From Bacteroidota bacterium (lineage in GTDB: Bacteria; Bacteroidota; Bacteroidia; NS11-12g; UBA9320), in the NCBI GenBank assembly GCA_018700895.1, contig JABIUV010000024.1:34527-98526 (forward strand): DNA of 64,000 bases. The letters run 5' to 3'. This document shows positions 36,476-49,079 of the stretch, one piece after another. Below the pieces are notes generated by a model. It was given only the letters and a program-made list of their open reading frames with translations, did no database searches and had not been told where the DNA came from. Made by a program: the position numbers and the translations under genes. Position 1 is the stretch's first letter, and every line of letters begins with the position of its first letter.

Positions 36476-39400
36476 TTGATCAAAAGGCTACTTCTTATAG
36501 CCGGTATTTTTCTGTCTACGTGGGCCTTGGGCCAATCCGATGGAAATTTACTGCCTGTGAAAACAGACGGCAAATGGGGGTTTATAGATAATCAGAAGAA
36601 CTGGGTTATTCCTCCAGCCTATGATTTCTGTTTACCCTTTGAGGATCGTGATTTTACTTGGGTAAAAAAAGATAGCCAGAGCCTACTTATCAATAAACAA
36701 GGGCGGGCAACGCAAACCCTCGCTTTTCAAAACATATCTGAAATACACGGTGATATTATCGTCTACCGCCATCAGAACTTGTTAGGCTGGTATAATAAGG
36801 CTACCAATCGAACCATTGATGCTCAGTATTTAAAGCTAGAGTTTCTAGAAGCTACAGACCATTTTATCACCACTGATACGGCAACTAGTTCACTCGTAGA
36901 TATAAACAACAATCTCGTTATACGAGAGGATAGCCTGGACCATATCATATTTGATGAATATTACTACATAAGCAAAAACAACAAAACGGGCATTTACACC
37001 ACTGATGGACAGAATATTATCCCCAAAGAGTATGTCTATATAACGCCTTATCCAGACCATTTCATAGCTCAAGTACCCTCTGGAGAAAAACACATTTATC
37101 AAAAAGATGGAGCTCTGATATACAAAGCTTTCTTTGCCGATATAAGTCCGGTGTATGGTTCCTATTTTCAGTGTGCAAAGGATGGCATGTTCTATCTTCT
37201 CAATTCTAAAACGGGCACGCTGGAAGACTCCGTAAAGGGGCGATACACCCATTTCAGAAATAGCTTAATACAAGTCGCCAACAAGAATGGTAGAGGCCTA
37301 TACAACATTCATCTCAAAAAACGCATCATAGAACCACAGTTCAAAAACCTCTACAACCAATTAGGATCATCCTACACTATCACGTATGACGGTTCACGAT
37401 TTGGGCTAGTAGATACTATGGGTAATACCCCTAACGAGGAGCTATACGCATCCATAGGCCCATTCAAAAACAATGTGTGCATCGTTCGCAAAAACGGAGC
37501 TTATGGCCTGATAGGCACGCAGGCACAGGCACTGCTTTCGGTAGATTACACCTTTGTTGCTGTGGGAGATGATGGTGTAGTAAAAGCCAAACGCGATTCT
37601 ATTTTTTACCTCTATGAGTTCGATAGCCTCGGGCAAATGGTAGATTCTATGCGTTTTAATAGAACAGGAACACTCAGGCTCGGTGGCCGCATAAGTATGA
37701 GCATCGTAAACGGACAACAAAGCACCGCCAATCAAATAAGCCAGTATTGGTATCAGGATGAGCGAGGAAAGTGGGGACTGCGAAATACGGAAGGTAGAGT
37801 TGTCGTTGCTCCGATATATGATGAGGTGCGTAAACTAAGAGGTACAAGTCTAGTACTTGGCAAAGTATTCGCCTCACGCACCACCCGCCTTACACGAAGC
37901 ACTACAGTAATGAGCAGTAGCAGCTACGGTCTTGTAGATGAAAGACGATTTCGGGCGGTGATGCGGGCAGGCATCTTGTACATAGACACATCTGCACTAG
38001 GAGATACTGCCACCAACGTAATGCGTATCATCACCGGAGGAGCGTATTTTGCAACGGTAAACAAATACTCGGGCCGCATAATGCGGTATAACACCAAGTA
38101 CATCAGCGAGTATAAAAATGGATATGCTAAAATATTTATGGGGACCAAAATGGTTCTTAGCACGTCTCCACACAACTGTAATATTAGAAGCATCAATAGC
38201 TACTTGGCTGAGTTTGGATTTACCTCACGAGACAACTCACTCAACAGACAGAGACGTTACCTCCTCTACCTGGACGGCTTAGGCTATTGGGGTTACTTAG
38301 ACCGCGACGGCAAATTTATATCTCAACCGCGTGAATTTAGCTTACGCAAGATTGTACAGGCTACTGATTTTCATAACCATAGGGCTATAATCACCACCAA
38401 AGATAGTTTGTACGGCATGATAAATACCGACGGGGAGTACATACTCCAGCCGCTGTATAAACACATCTCCTTTTTGCCCAACACCAATCACACTCTTATA
38501 AAAACTACCTCCGCTCAAAAAAGGTATGGATATGTATCTGACAATGGCAAGGTTATATCTCCCGTGCAGTACACCAAAGCACTTCCGTTTACAGATAATA
38601 GCACGTGGTGTTTTACAGACTATACTACTTGCTTACTTCGTAAAGATGGCAGTCGTGATACATTCTCTGCAATACATAGAATATCAGCATTTTATAATGG
38701 GTACGGAGGGCTCGCAGACCGCCGAAAAATGGCAATCATAGACAGTAACGGCACACTACTTTCCTCCTATCATTACAGCCGCCTAGGGCAATATGCTGAA
38801 GGACTCATGCCTGCTAAAAAATCGCGGGTATTTGGCTATTTGGACGATAACGGAGAATGGGCCATTGAACCGCAGTATTATAAAGCAGGACCATTTGTGA
38901 ATGGGGTAGCCATGGTGAGATACAGCCCCAAGTACAGTAATCGCAAGTTTTATGGGTATATAAACCGTGAAGGCGAATTTACCACCAAGGGGAAATACAC
39001 GCGTGCTGAATCCATCAACAAGCAAGGGTACGCCATAGTAAGAAAGGGCAATCAAAAAGGCATAATAAATAGCAAGGGTGAACTCATTATAAAACCAAAA
39101 TATACCAAAGTGTATTACAGAGAAGGCTATTTCACTACCTATGTGAGTGGAACTACAACCCTACGCGACAGCACAGGCAAAAAAATAAAAAAAATACGCG
39201 GCTCAATGGTAAAATCGGGCGTGAGTGACGGCAAACAAGTTGTAAAGCGACTACGGAATACCGGAGCCATAGACACACAAGGAGAAAAAACGGTCAACTT
39301 CAATTATATGAATCTTGCCCCTTTTGAGAATGGTAAGAGTGTAACCCAACGTCGCCGAACAGCATACATTATATATGAGAACGGTGACACCCTGGCCAAA

Positions 39401-39820
39401 GTACAAGGAAAGGCCAAAGGTGGTTTCCACTCAGGATATCTGCTTATACAAAATGGGAAACGTTATTTTTATGTGAACTCAAGCGGCCAAAACGTGTTTA
39501 ACATCTATTTTGAAGATGCAGAACCGTTCGTAAATGGACTTGCTCGTGTCAAACTCAATAATAAATGGGGATTGATAGATAGCGATGGATTTTATCGTAT
39601 CATACCACAATACGGATTTGTAGATCCCCCGAGCAACGGCGTGTGTATCGTCGGGCTCAATGAAACCTCAGGAATATGTGATTTGAATGCGTTTTACATT
39701 GTAGCACCACGTTGCAATACGATACGCTATTTACCCAGTGAAAATCTGTATCAATATACCTACAAAAACGAATTTGGGTACATTGATACAGAAGGAAAAA
39801 TCATTTGGGAAGTAGAGTAA
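36476..39820 (+). CDS. Giant exported WG-repeat protein
   Basis: 1,114 residues from TTG 36476; KRLLLIAGIFLSTWALGQSD is a signal peptide, and no in-frame methionine follows for a long way. At least 15 WG-type repeats are readable, each near 25-60 residues with the pattern kwGyid..G..ii.P.Y, for example GKWGFIDNQKNWVIPPAYD, GYWGYLDRDGKFISQP, SLYGMINTDGEYILQPLYK, RVFGYLDDNGEWAIEPQY and NKWGLIDSDGFYRIIPQY. WG repeats (PF14903) are believed to form beta-propeller-like binding modules; function unknown. No sorting domain at the C-terminus, so periplasmic or surface retention is likely. Its stop abuts the convergent IDH stop with no gap. Confidence 0.88.
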   Translation: MIKRLLLIAGIFLSTWALGQSDGNLLPVKTDGKWGFIDNQKNWVIPPAYDFCLPFEDRDFTWVKKDSQSLLINKQGRATQTLAFQNISEIHGDIIVYRHQNLLGWYNKATNRTIDAQYLKLEFLEATDHFITTDTATSSLVDINNNLVIREDSLDHIIFDEYYYISKNNKTGIYTTDGQNIIPKEYVYITPYPDHFIAQVPSGEKHIYQKDGALIYKAFFADISPVYGSYFQCAKDGMFYLLNSKTGTLEDSVKGRYTHFRNSLIQVANKNGRGLYNIHLKKRIIEPQFKNLYNQLGSSYTITYDGSRFGLVDTMGNTPNEELYASIGPFKNNVCIVRKNGAYGLIGTQAQALLSVDYTFVAVGDDGVVKAKRDSIFYLYEFDSLGQMVDSMRFNRTGTLRLGGRISMSIVNGQQSTANQISQYWYQDERGKWGLRNTEGRVVVAPIYDEVRKLRGTSLVLGKVFASRTTRLTRSTTVMSSSSYGLVDERRFRAVMRAGILYIDTSALGDTATNVMRIITGGAYFATVNKYSGRIMRYNTKYISEYKNGYAKIFMGTKMVLSTSPHNCNIRSINSYLAEFGFTSRDNSLNRQRRYLLYLDGLGYWGYLDRDGKFISQPREFSLRKIVQATDFHNHRAIITTKDSLYGMINTDGEYILQPLYKHISFLPNTNHTLIKTTSAQKRYGYVSDNGKVISPVQYTKALPFTDNSTWCFTDYTTCLLRKDGSRDTFSAIHRISAFYNGYGGLADRRKMAIIDSNGTLLSSYHYSRLGQYAEGLMPAKKSRVFGYLDDNGEWAIEPQYYKAGPFVNGVAMVRYSPKYSNRKFYGYINREGEFTTKGKYTRAESINKQGYAIVRKGNQKGIINSKGELIIKPKYTKVYYREGYFTTYVSGTTTLRDSTGKKIKKIRGSMVKSGVSDGKQVVKRLRNTGAIDTQGEKTVNFNYMNLAPFENGKSVTQRRRTAYIIYENGDTLAKVQGKAKGGFHSGYLLIQNGKRYFYVNSSGQNVFNIYFEDAEPFVNGLARVKLNNKWGLIDSDGFYRIIPQYGFVDPPSNGVCIVGLNETSGICDLNAFYIVAPRCNTIRYLPSENLYQYTYKNEFGYIDTEGKIIWEVE

Positions 39821-42061
<2,241 letters not shown>

Positions 42062-42204
42062 TTAAGGTGGGTCAAAATTACTTGATTGACCTTGTTTTAC
42101 ATAAACCTTTACAGAAATACTTAATTAGGACTCCAAAGGCGTATCAAGGTTATTATGCTCGTCCATAAGTAGTTACCTAAATCCTTTTGTACGTCTTAAA
42201 AGAA

Positions 42205-42915
42205 ATGAATAAAATAATCCTATCACTATGTCTCGTTCTTTCACTTAATTCCTTTGCCCAAGAGTATGTAAAACCAGCTCCTTAGAATGAGGGAGACCAC
42301 CTCTTTAACGCAGATATAGGCTATCCTAATCTTGCAGGTATCGCTGTTAGTACAATAAACTCACTGAGTCATTGCAGCAACGCCATAGAGCAAGGAAGAT
42401 CCATACCTCAAATGACGTTTAGTTATGGTTACGCCATTGATAGAAAGTTATCGCTGGGGCTATACCTCAGTTTTTCACAAGCAAGCACACCAGAATTTTC
42501 GGTAGGAAATGTCCTGAGAAACGACTACTTAGACATTGATTATTTTTTTGAAAAGTATCTAGGTGGTGCCTCAGACGCAGGCAACTTTGACATCAACCAA
42601 TCGGTGCAATACCGCGTAAGTTCATTCAGTTTTGGAGGTCGTGGGTTGACACACTTTCACCGAAGTGAGAAGATAGACTTATATGGAAGAGGCTCAATTG
42701 GTTTCAGTATCAATAAGGTGAAAAATATATCTAGCGGAGCGGAAGGTTCCACGCTTAATGTATCTATACCATTACCTGAGATTAGCCTTGGCGGCCATTT
42801 TGGGATGCGGTATTTTTTCAATGACAATTGGGGAGCTTATGGTGAAATAGGGTATAGCACAACAGATATTATCCAAGTAGGAGCAAGCTACCGTATTTTG
42901 AAACCAGTGAAGTGA
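42205..42915 (+). pseudogene. Outer-membrane barrel-like protein gene with TAG stop just after the signal peptide
   Basis: The frame from ATG 42205 reads a signal peptide, NKIILSLCLVLSLNSFAQ, then EYVKPAP, a TAG (42283-42285), then NEGDHLFNADIGYPNLAGIAVS and stays open to 42915, 236 codons in all. The rest alternates polar and aromatic residues (FSYGYAIDRKLSLGLYLSF, GGRGLTHFHRSEKIDLYGRGSIGFS, GEIGYSTTDIIQVGASYRI) like an eight-stranded outer-membrane barrel. The first ATG after the stop, 42412, would give a 167-residue product lacking a signal peptide. I infer a recent nonsense mutation or a base error. Confidence 0.72.
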
Positions 42916-43088
42916 CTACATAACAGTGTTATAAATGTTTCGCGAGGTTCATTCTTGACACTCCAATTCAGCCAGAATACCCACTTTTAGAAAGTGCTGC
43001 AGCAGTGCATATCATCGTATCTTTATATCACGTATAAAACTCTCATTTTTTTAGGTAACAAATACACCGTCAATGTAAACCACATTTA

Positions 43089-43096
43089 TATTTTTG
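43089..43096 (+). promoter_or_regulatory. Candidate -7 promoter box of sucA
   Basis: TATTTTTG matches TAnnTTTG, 16 nt before the ATG at 43113. No clear -33 element. Confidence 0.45.
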
Positions 43097-43112
43097 TGTT
43101 AACATTAAAACG

Positions 43113-45833
43113 ATGCTCAACCATTCTTATCTCAGCAACGCAGACGTGGACTCTCTGGACCACATGTACGAACAATACAAAGCAGACAAATCATCGGTAG
43201 ACGAAAGCTGGCAACGCTTTTTCGAAGGCTTTGACCTAGCCTATGGAGACCTCGGCCTAAATGATGCCGGAGGAGCAGTAAGTGAGGATGCCCTCAAAGA
43301 GATTAACGTCCTAAACTTAATCAACAATGGGTATCGTACTCGTGGCCACCTTTTTACTAAAACCAATCCGGTAAGAGAGCGTAGAACCTACACACCTGAT
43401 TTGAGCATCGAAAACTTTGGTCTTACCAAAACAGATTTAGATAAAAAATTCAACGCAGGTGTTGCCATAGGTTTAGGCCCTGCCAAATTGAAAGACATAA
43501 TTGCTCACTGCGAGCAGACATATTGCGGAAGCATAGGTGCCGAGTATATGTATCTGGGTGACCCCAAAAAAATAGAGTGGCTGCAAACACGTATGGAAAA
43601 GCGTAAGAATACGCCAGACTTTACCTTGGAACAAAAGAAACTTGCTCTCGAAAAACTTAACAAAGCTGTAGCCTTTGAAAATTTCCTGCATACCAAATAC
43701 GTAGGCCAAAAGCGTTTCTCACTGGAAGGGCTAGAAGCACTTATACCTGCACTAGATTCGGCTATAGAACTAGGTGCTACCCACGGTGTACAGGAGTTTA
43801 TCATAGGCATGGCACACCGAGGTCGTCTTAACGTGCTCGCCAACATTATGCAAAAAAGCTATGCTGAAATATTCAATGAGTTTGAAGGAAAGGCGTATGA
43901 GGAATCTGTATTTGAAGGTGATGTAAAATACCACTTGGGTTACACAAGTTTGGTAGAAACAAGCCTCGGTAATAAGGTGAAATTGAACCTGTGTCCGAAC
44001 CCTAGTCACCTAGAGGCCGTAGACCCCGTAGTACAAGGTGTAGCTAGAGCAAAAATAGACAAGCAGTACGATAACGACATCAGCAAAATCACACCCATAC
44101 TCATACACGGTGACGCAGCATTCGCAGGTCAGGGCATAGTATATGAGGTTACACAAATGGCGGGGCTAGATGGATACAATGTAGGAGGTATATTACATCT
44201 GGTAACCAACAATCAGATTGGATTTACGACCAACTACACCGATGCTCGTACGGCCATATACTGCACCGACGTAGCTAAGACGACTAAAAGTCCTGTGTTT
44301 CACGTGAATGGCGATGATGTAGAGGCAGTGATTTACACCATAAAACTGGCTTTAGAATATCGTCAGGAGTTTAATACCGATGTATTTATAGATATATTAG
44401 GTTATCGTAAGTATGGCCATAACGAAGGGGACGAGCCTAAGTTTACCCAACCTGTACTCTACAAAACAATAGCCAAACACCCTAATCCTCGTGAGATATA
44501 TGCCAGAAAACTTAGTGAACAGGGTAGCATAGAAGCGAATCTTGCTAAGCAAATGGAGAAGGAATTTAAGGCGATGCTACAGCAGGACCTAGAAGATGTG
44601 CGTGCAGACAAAAAACCAAAGGATAACAATCTTCCAAAGAATACGTGGATGAAACTCAAAAGCGGCACGAAAGCCGACTTTGAGGTGCCTACCAAAACTG
44701 CGGTTACCAAAAAAACACTCGAAACCGTAGCTAAGGCTATTACCGATATACCTGAAAATCATACACCTATACGTAAAGTAGCCAAACTGTATAACGATAG
44801 AAAGCAAATGCTTGCTAACGGTGTATACGATTGGGCTATGGGCGAATCATTAGCCTACGGAACGCTTCTGCAAGAGGGACACGGTGTTCGTATTAGCGGT
44901 CAGGATGTAGAGCGAGGAACCTTCTCTCACCGCCATTCGGTAGTGAATATGGAGAACGGTGCTGGCAAGTATGTACCATTGAATCATATCAGCGACAAAC
45001 AAGAGAAATTCGAGGTATACAACTCATTACTATCCGAGTATGCTGTTCTTGGATTTGAATATGGTTACTCTATGAGCAATCCACAAGGACTTACGATATG
45101 GGAAGCACAATTTGGTGATTTCTCTAACGGATGCCAAGTGACTATAGATCAATTTATCGCTAGTGGCGAAACCAAATGGGGTAGATATAGTGGGCTTGTA
45201 ATGCTATTGCCTCACGGATACGAAGGACAAGGACCCGAACATAGTAGTGCTCGACTAGAGCGTTACTTACAGCTTTGTGCTATGGGCAATATGCAGGTGA
45301 TGAATATCACTACACCGGCTAATTTCTTTCACGCATTGCGTCGTCAGATCCATCGCGACTTCAGAAAACCAATGATAGTAATGAGTCCTAAGAGCTTATT
45401 ACGTCATCCGAAGTGCGTGAGTGCTACATCTGAATTTACAGAGGGCTCTTTCCAAGAATTGATAGACGACAGCTACGTAGACACCAAAAAGGTAAAACGT
45501 GTGAACCTGTGTACTGGTAAAATATATTACGACCTACTTGAAAAACAACAAGCGGACAACCGCAAGGATGTAGCCGTTGTAAGATTAGAGCAAATATACC
45601 CTATGCCTGAGAAGCAAATGGAGAATCTTATGAAAAAGTATCCAAAAGCAGAATTCTGCTGGGTACAAGAGGAGCCTAAAAATATGGGAGCGTGGATGCA
45701 TATCTTACGTTATGATTGGGCTCGTGGGTTCAAAGAAATAACACGTAGAAGCAGTGCCAGCCCAGCAACAGGTTATGCATCTGTACACAAGAAAGAGCAA
45801 AAAGCAATTATCGAGGGGGCTTTTGATATTTAA
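43113..45833 (+). CDS. sucA: 2-oxoglutarate dehydrogenase E1 component
   Basis: 906 residues, thiamine-diphosphate enzyme that decarboxylates 2-oxoglutarate onto the E2 lipoyl domain. The N-terminal YLSNADVDSLDHMYEQYKADKSSVDESWQRFF is the conserved E1o start; GMAHRGRLNVLANIMQK, HGDAAFAGQGIVYEVTQMAGL with the GD of the ThDP motif, LVTNNQIGFTTNY, and MLLPHGYEGQGPEHSSARLERYLQ all match. sucB (E2) is not in the window. A short CCTCT/AGAGG hairpin lies at 45888-45903 before the convergent lipoprotein gene. Confidence 0.97.
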   Translation: MLNHSYLSNADVDSLDHMYEQYKADKSSVDESWQRFFEGFDLAYGDLGLNDAGGAVSEDALKEINVLNLINNGYRTRGHLFTKTNPVRERRTYTPDLSIENFGLTKTDLDKKFNAGVAIGLGPAKLKDIIAHCEQTYCGSIGAEYMYLGDPKKIEWLQTRMEKRKNTPDFTLEQKKLALEKLNKAVAFENFLHTKYVGQKRFSLEGLEALIPALDSAIELGATHGVQEFIIGMAHRGRLNVLANIMQKSYAEIFNEFEGKAYEESVFEGDVKYHLGYTSLVETSLGNKVKLNLCPNPSHLEAVDPVVQGVARAKIDKQYDNDISKITPILIHGDAAFAGQGIVYEVTQMAGLDGYNVGGILHLVTNNQIGFTTNYTDARTAIYCTDVAKTTKSPVFHVNGDDVEAVIYTIKLALEYRQEFNTDVFIDILGYRKYGHNEGDEPKFTQPVLYKTIAKHPNPREIYARKLSEQGSIEANLAKQMEKEFKAMLQQDLEDVRADKKPKDNNLPKNTWMKLKSGTKADFEVPTKTAVTKKTLETVAKAITDIPENHTPIRKVAKLYNDRKQMLANGVYDWAMGESLAYGTLLQEGHGVRISGQDVERGTFSHRHSVVNMENGAGKYVPLNHISDKQEKFEVYNSLLSEYAVLGFEYGYSMSNPQGLTIWEAQFGDFSNGCQVTIDQFIASGETKWGRYSGLVMLLPHGYEGQGPEHSSARLERYLQLCAMGNMQVMNITTPANFFHALRRQIHRDFRKPMIVMSPKSLLRHPKCVSATSEFTEGSFQELIDDSYVDTKKVKRVNLCTGKIYYDLLEKQQADNRKDVAVVRLEQIYPMPEKQMENLMKKYPKAEFCWVQEEPKNMGAWMHILRYDWARGFKEITRRSSASPATGYASVHKKEQKAIIEGAFDI

Positions 45834-45916
45834 ACTAAGAAACAGAGTACTGTTGGCCTATTGGCAATACAATTAGACAAATTTAGCCTCTCCTTTTAGA
45901 GGAAATATTGACTATA

Positions 45917-46378
45917 CTATTCGTCAAACCAGTAAGCTTCACCATAGCATTCTTCTAATTCATTATTTATAGAATTTATACTCGCAGAGGACTTATAAGT
46001 CCTATCTGGGTGTAGATTACCAATCTTACCAGTTTTGATCTCCTCTTCGCCATTTTTGAATATGAAGATGATGTCGATTTCTGTGTCGTAAGCTATTCCG
46101 GGACCAATGTTTTCAATATTGTAGGTTGCTGTGTACCCACGAAAGTGCTTCACGTATTGAGCCATGTTTCCGGTCCACGTTTCTGGTTTATTAGGATGAA
46201 AATTAGGATTATCAGGCTGATAGGAACCATCAGGAACATCTAAGTAAACACTGCTGTAGGTCTCTGTAAAGTGAACATCACTTATAACTAAGTTGGCCGG
46301 ACCGAGGGGCTCCTTTTGGCATCCGACAATAAGTGTAAATACAAGCAAAAAAGGAAATAATTTATACAATGGATTCAT
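45917..46378 (-). CDS. Small lipoprotein, function unknown
   Basis: 153 residues. NPLYKLFPFLLVFTLIVGCQKEP is a lipoprotein signal with lipobox IVGC. The mature part begins ANLVISDVHFTETYSS and includes ATYNIENIGPGIAYDTEIDIIFIFKNG, an all-beta, Ig-like pattern resembling CARDB-type adhesion or binding domains, but the match is by eye only. It stands alone between sucA and the MATE gene. Confidence 0.65.
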   Translation of the reverse strand: MNPLYKLFPFLLVFTLIVGCQKEPLGPANLVISDVHFTETYSSVYLDVPDGSYQPDNPNFHPNKPETWTGNMAQYVKHFRGYTATYNIENIGPGIAYDTEIDIIFIFKNGEEEIKTGKIGNLHPDRTYKSSASINSINNELEECYGEAYWFDE

Positions 46379-46548
46379 ATATAAAATTTGTTACCCTAAT
46401 TAATTCAATTGGAATGCCAAGTCTTAGATATACGACCCCAAAACTTAAAAAAACTAGTCTAGGAATGGTAAACAGGCAGTTATCTTGATTTTTTCATCTA
46501 AGGAATACTCGCCTTCTAAATGCAAAAACCAAGTTGAATAGTCCAGTT

Positions 46549-47973
46549 TTATGTACCGATTGTATCTATTTCTGTAGATTCTGATTTTCTATCCTTCAAC
46601 TTACTCACCTCCTGATACAACCACAAGGCGGCCCATATACCTGCTAGTATTTCACCGGCCGGAAGAGATGCCCAAACACCATCTAACCCCACTACAGAAG
46701 AAAGGATAAACATAAGCGGAATCATAAATAATCCTTGACGAGCAAGGGTAAGGACCAACGCTGGTATCGGTTTGCCCACCGCTTGAAAGTAGGCTCCACC
46801 TATAAAACCGATACCCATCACAGGTAACGATACAAATATAAGTTGCAATACCCTTGGTGTGTGTGCTAATAAATCTTTATCCTCAGTGAATATACCAATA
46901 AGCTCTTCTGGGAAAATAACGATAACGCTTAGTAGCAGCAGTGATATAACTGTAGTCCATTGCATCGCAAGCCAAACTCCTTCCTTTACGCGTTCACCAT
47001 TATTGGCTCCGTAATTATAACTTACGATAGGCATAAGCCCCTGCATAATCCCAATGATTGGGAATGCGACAAAAAGGGTAAATCCTCGTATCAATCCGTA
47101 AATAGCAATAGCGTGAGAGCCTCCACTCTCTCCCAGTGTAGCCGCATACTCCACCTGTCCCCATTTATCTAGCTGTCCATAAAGCACTATAGCCAATAAG
47201 CTAAACATACTCTGGCGTACAAGGGTTATCGAACCTATAGAAGCAATCTCACCTACTATAGGGAAATCCAATCGAAGTGGTCCTTGACCAAAAGAAAGCT
47301 CACTGCGGCCTGATAAGAAAAACCATAAAGTATACAGACCACTAAGCATATACCCCGTAGTAGTAGCCCAAGCAGCTCCTTCTAATCCCATGTCAAATTG
47401 GAGTATGAGGACATAATCCAGCACAATATTAGATACTGCAGGGATAATCATAGTGAGCATAGCCACCTTAGGCTTACCCTCCGCACGTATGGTATTATTA
47501 CTCATCATGGCCCAACCCAAGAAAGGCAACCCAAGTAATAAAATATTAAAATACTTCTTTGCATAGGGCATTATTTCGGTATTAGCCCCGAAGAGTGTGA
47601 GTAATTGCGTTTGAAAAACATAACCCATGAGTACAAAAAGGAGCACAAAACCTAAGGTTAAAAGTATCTGATTATTAAATGTTTTCTGTGCCTTTTCAGG
47701 ACTACCCTCGCCCAATGCTCTAGCCAGTACCGAAGCTCCACCTACACCCACTGCCATACCAAAAGAGGAGATAAGAAACGTAACTGGCAATACCACCGTA
47801 ATAGCCGCGATTGCCAATTCTCCTTCGGCATATCTACTTACAAACCAAACATCTACCAATTGGTACACCGACATCACCAAAAACCCAAATGCCGCTGGCA
47901 AAGATTGTTGAATCAATAAACTCTTGACACTCGCCGTACCGAGCTTGTCTGATGTTTTGGTTGCACTTTTCAA
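46549..47973 (-). CDS. MATE family efflux transporter
   Basis: About 475 residues with 12 membrane segments. QQSLPAAFGFLVMSVYQLVDVWFVSRYAEG, FLISSFGMAVGVGGASVLARALGEGSPEKAQKTF and later GIMQGLMPIVSYNYGANNGERV match the NorM/DinF-type MatE repeats in both halves. It expels cationic drugs or metabolites using Na+ or H+; the substrate is unknown. The start is uncertain: the TTG at 47973 leaves a normal 18-residue lead and lies 5 nt after a TACTTTCG box, whereas an in-frame TTG at 48039 would add 22 residues with no family look. Confidence 0.9.
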   Translation of the reverse strand: MKSATKTSDKLGTASVKSLLIQQSLPAAFGFLVMSVYQLVDVWFVSRYAEGELAIAAITVVLPVTFLISSFGMAVGVGGASVLARALGEGSPEKAQKTFNNQILLTLGFVLLFVLMGYVFQTQLLTLFGANTEIMPYAKKYFNILLLGLPFLGWAMMSNNTIRAEGKPKVAMLTMIIPAVSNIVLDYVLILQFDMGLEGAAWATTTGYMLSGLYTLWFFLSGRSELSFGQGPLRLDFPIVGEIASIGSITLVRQSMFSLLAIVLYGQLDKWGQVEYAATLGESGGSHAIAIYGLIRGFTLFVAFPIIGIMQGLMPIVSYNYGANNGERVKEGVWLAMQWTTVISLLLLSVIVIFPEELIGIFTEDKDLLAHTPRVLQLIFVSLPVMGIGFIGGAYFQAVGKPIPALVLTLARQGLFMIPLMFILSSVVGLDGVWASLPAGEILAGIWAALWLYQEVSKLKDRKSESTEIDTIGT

Positions 47974-48410
47974 GGATGCGAAAGTAGGATTTTTAAGAGG
48001 TAATATGAATCTTACCCTCACCGGAATTCTATACTCCAAAAAATATCATATTGCTCCCATTAGATATTGAGTAAATTCATTACGAAGGGATAAATCATCG
48101 GCTGTGTTTACCTATGCCGTATAAAGTGCTGAATGGAAGATTTGTTTATATGATGAATTCACTAATCCTAGCAGAAGGATATTCGGCCATTGAAAAAAAT
48201 ATCATCCTTACGAGGTTTTTACCACTCCCACTCTTTTAGTACGACCAACATAATGCTCCTCTGGAGCAACGTCTTAACAGCTAATCATTAGGCGAACCAC
48301 ACCAATCTTAAAAAAACCTAACCACCTAGACAGCTCCGATAGTGCAGTAAATATAACGCCTTACCCAAAACCTTGCTATTTATTGGTTACATTTCATTTT
48401 CTTTGCATTA
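47974..48410. other. Intergenic region between divergent MATE and phosphodiesterase-like genes
   Basis: Contains the MATE promoter area, a repeat-like inverted element (48215-48275, separate entry) and the upstream region of the next gene, where TTTTCTTTG (48397-48405) ends 5 nt before its ATG. No coding remnant was recognised. Confidence 0.5.
48215..48275. repeat. Repeat-like element with GCTCC-TCT-GGAGC core
   Basis: The core GCTCCTCTGGAGC (48255-48267) is a 5-bp inverted repeat. On the minus strand, the surrounding text (acgttgctccagaggagc, then attatgttggtcgtac) resembles dispersed extragenic sequences of the kind gttgctccagaggagcaacatg that I remember from other Bacteroidota. One copy only in this window; family membership is memory-based inference. 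Confidence 0.4.
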
Positions 48411-49067
48411 ATGAATTATTTAAGTCATTACTACTTTGATCAGGATGAAGACAATAAGTATTACAACATAGGTTTGATACTGCCCGATTTGGCGAGAGCA
48501 CATATCCCTAAGTTACGTATTAATCCATACAAGAATATCACCTTCACTACCAAGGAGATAGCGAGTATGAATGACGGCACAAACAAGCACTTCGCCAGTG
48601 ACCGTAAGTTTCACAACTGGATGACTTTTGTTAACCTTACCAACAAGGCCACAGACATGATACGTGAGAGTGGCGATAAGGATATCAATCGCGACTATTT
48701 CATCACTCATATCATGGTAGAGGTATTGCTCGACAAGATATTATTGGACAAAAACCCTTCCCTTGCTGATGATTTCTATAATATGGTAGACAGTGTAGAG
48801 ATGGACTGGATTCTTAAATTTATGCGATATGCAGGCTTGCAAGATGACGAACTATGGAAAGGGCAGCACCGTAGATTTATGAAAGCTGGTTTCCTAAGAA
48901 GCTACACAAGCTTGGAAAATGTAGTAGCAGCTGTAGAGGGAGTTTGTCGTCACTTAGATATGATAGAACTTACGGATGATCAGCGTCAGTTATTAATTGA
49001 CATTTGTGAGACAATAGAACCTGAACTGGAGCGTTCTATTGATGCTTTAGAAATACAGCTATTATAA
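48411..49067 (+). CDS. ACP phosphodiesterase (AcpH)-like protein
   Basis: 218 residues, all-helical. The N-terminus NYLSHYYFDQDEDNKYYNIGLILPDL resembles the AcpH/DUF479 start (mNfLaHl.la......GnllgD), and KHFASDRKFHNW near residue 60 resembles the H..vD.ft..hp metal site of that HD-like family; ITHIMVEVLLDKILL continues it. Key residues are partly shifted, so the assignment to phosphopantetheine removal is tentative. It precedes the PorV2-like gene by 12 bp and is probably cotranscribed with it. Confidence 0.5.
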   Translation: MNYLSHYYFDQDEDNKYYNIGLILPDLARAHIPKLRINPYKNITFTTKEIASMNDGTNKHFASDRKFHNWMTFVNLTNKATDMIRESGDKDINRDYFITHIMVEVLLDKILLDKNPSLADDFYNMVDSVEMDWILKFMRYAGLQDDELWKGQHRRFMKAGFLRSYTSLENVVAAVEGVCRHLDMIELTDDQRQLLIDICETIEPELERSIDALEIQLL

Positions 49068-49079
49068 CTAACTTACCCG

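Noticed and set aside
36476..39820. WG-repeat protein as a T9SS cargo
   Set aside because: No type A or type B sorting domain at the C-terminus; the protein ends within a WG repeat.
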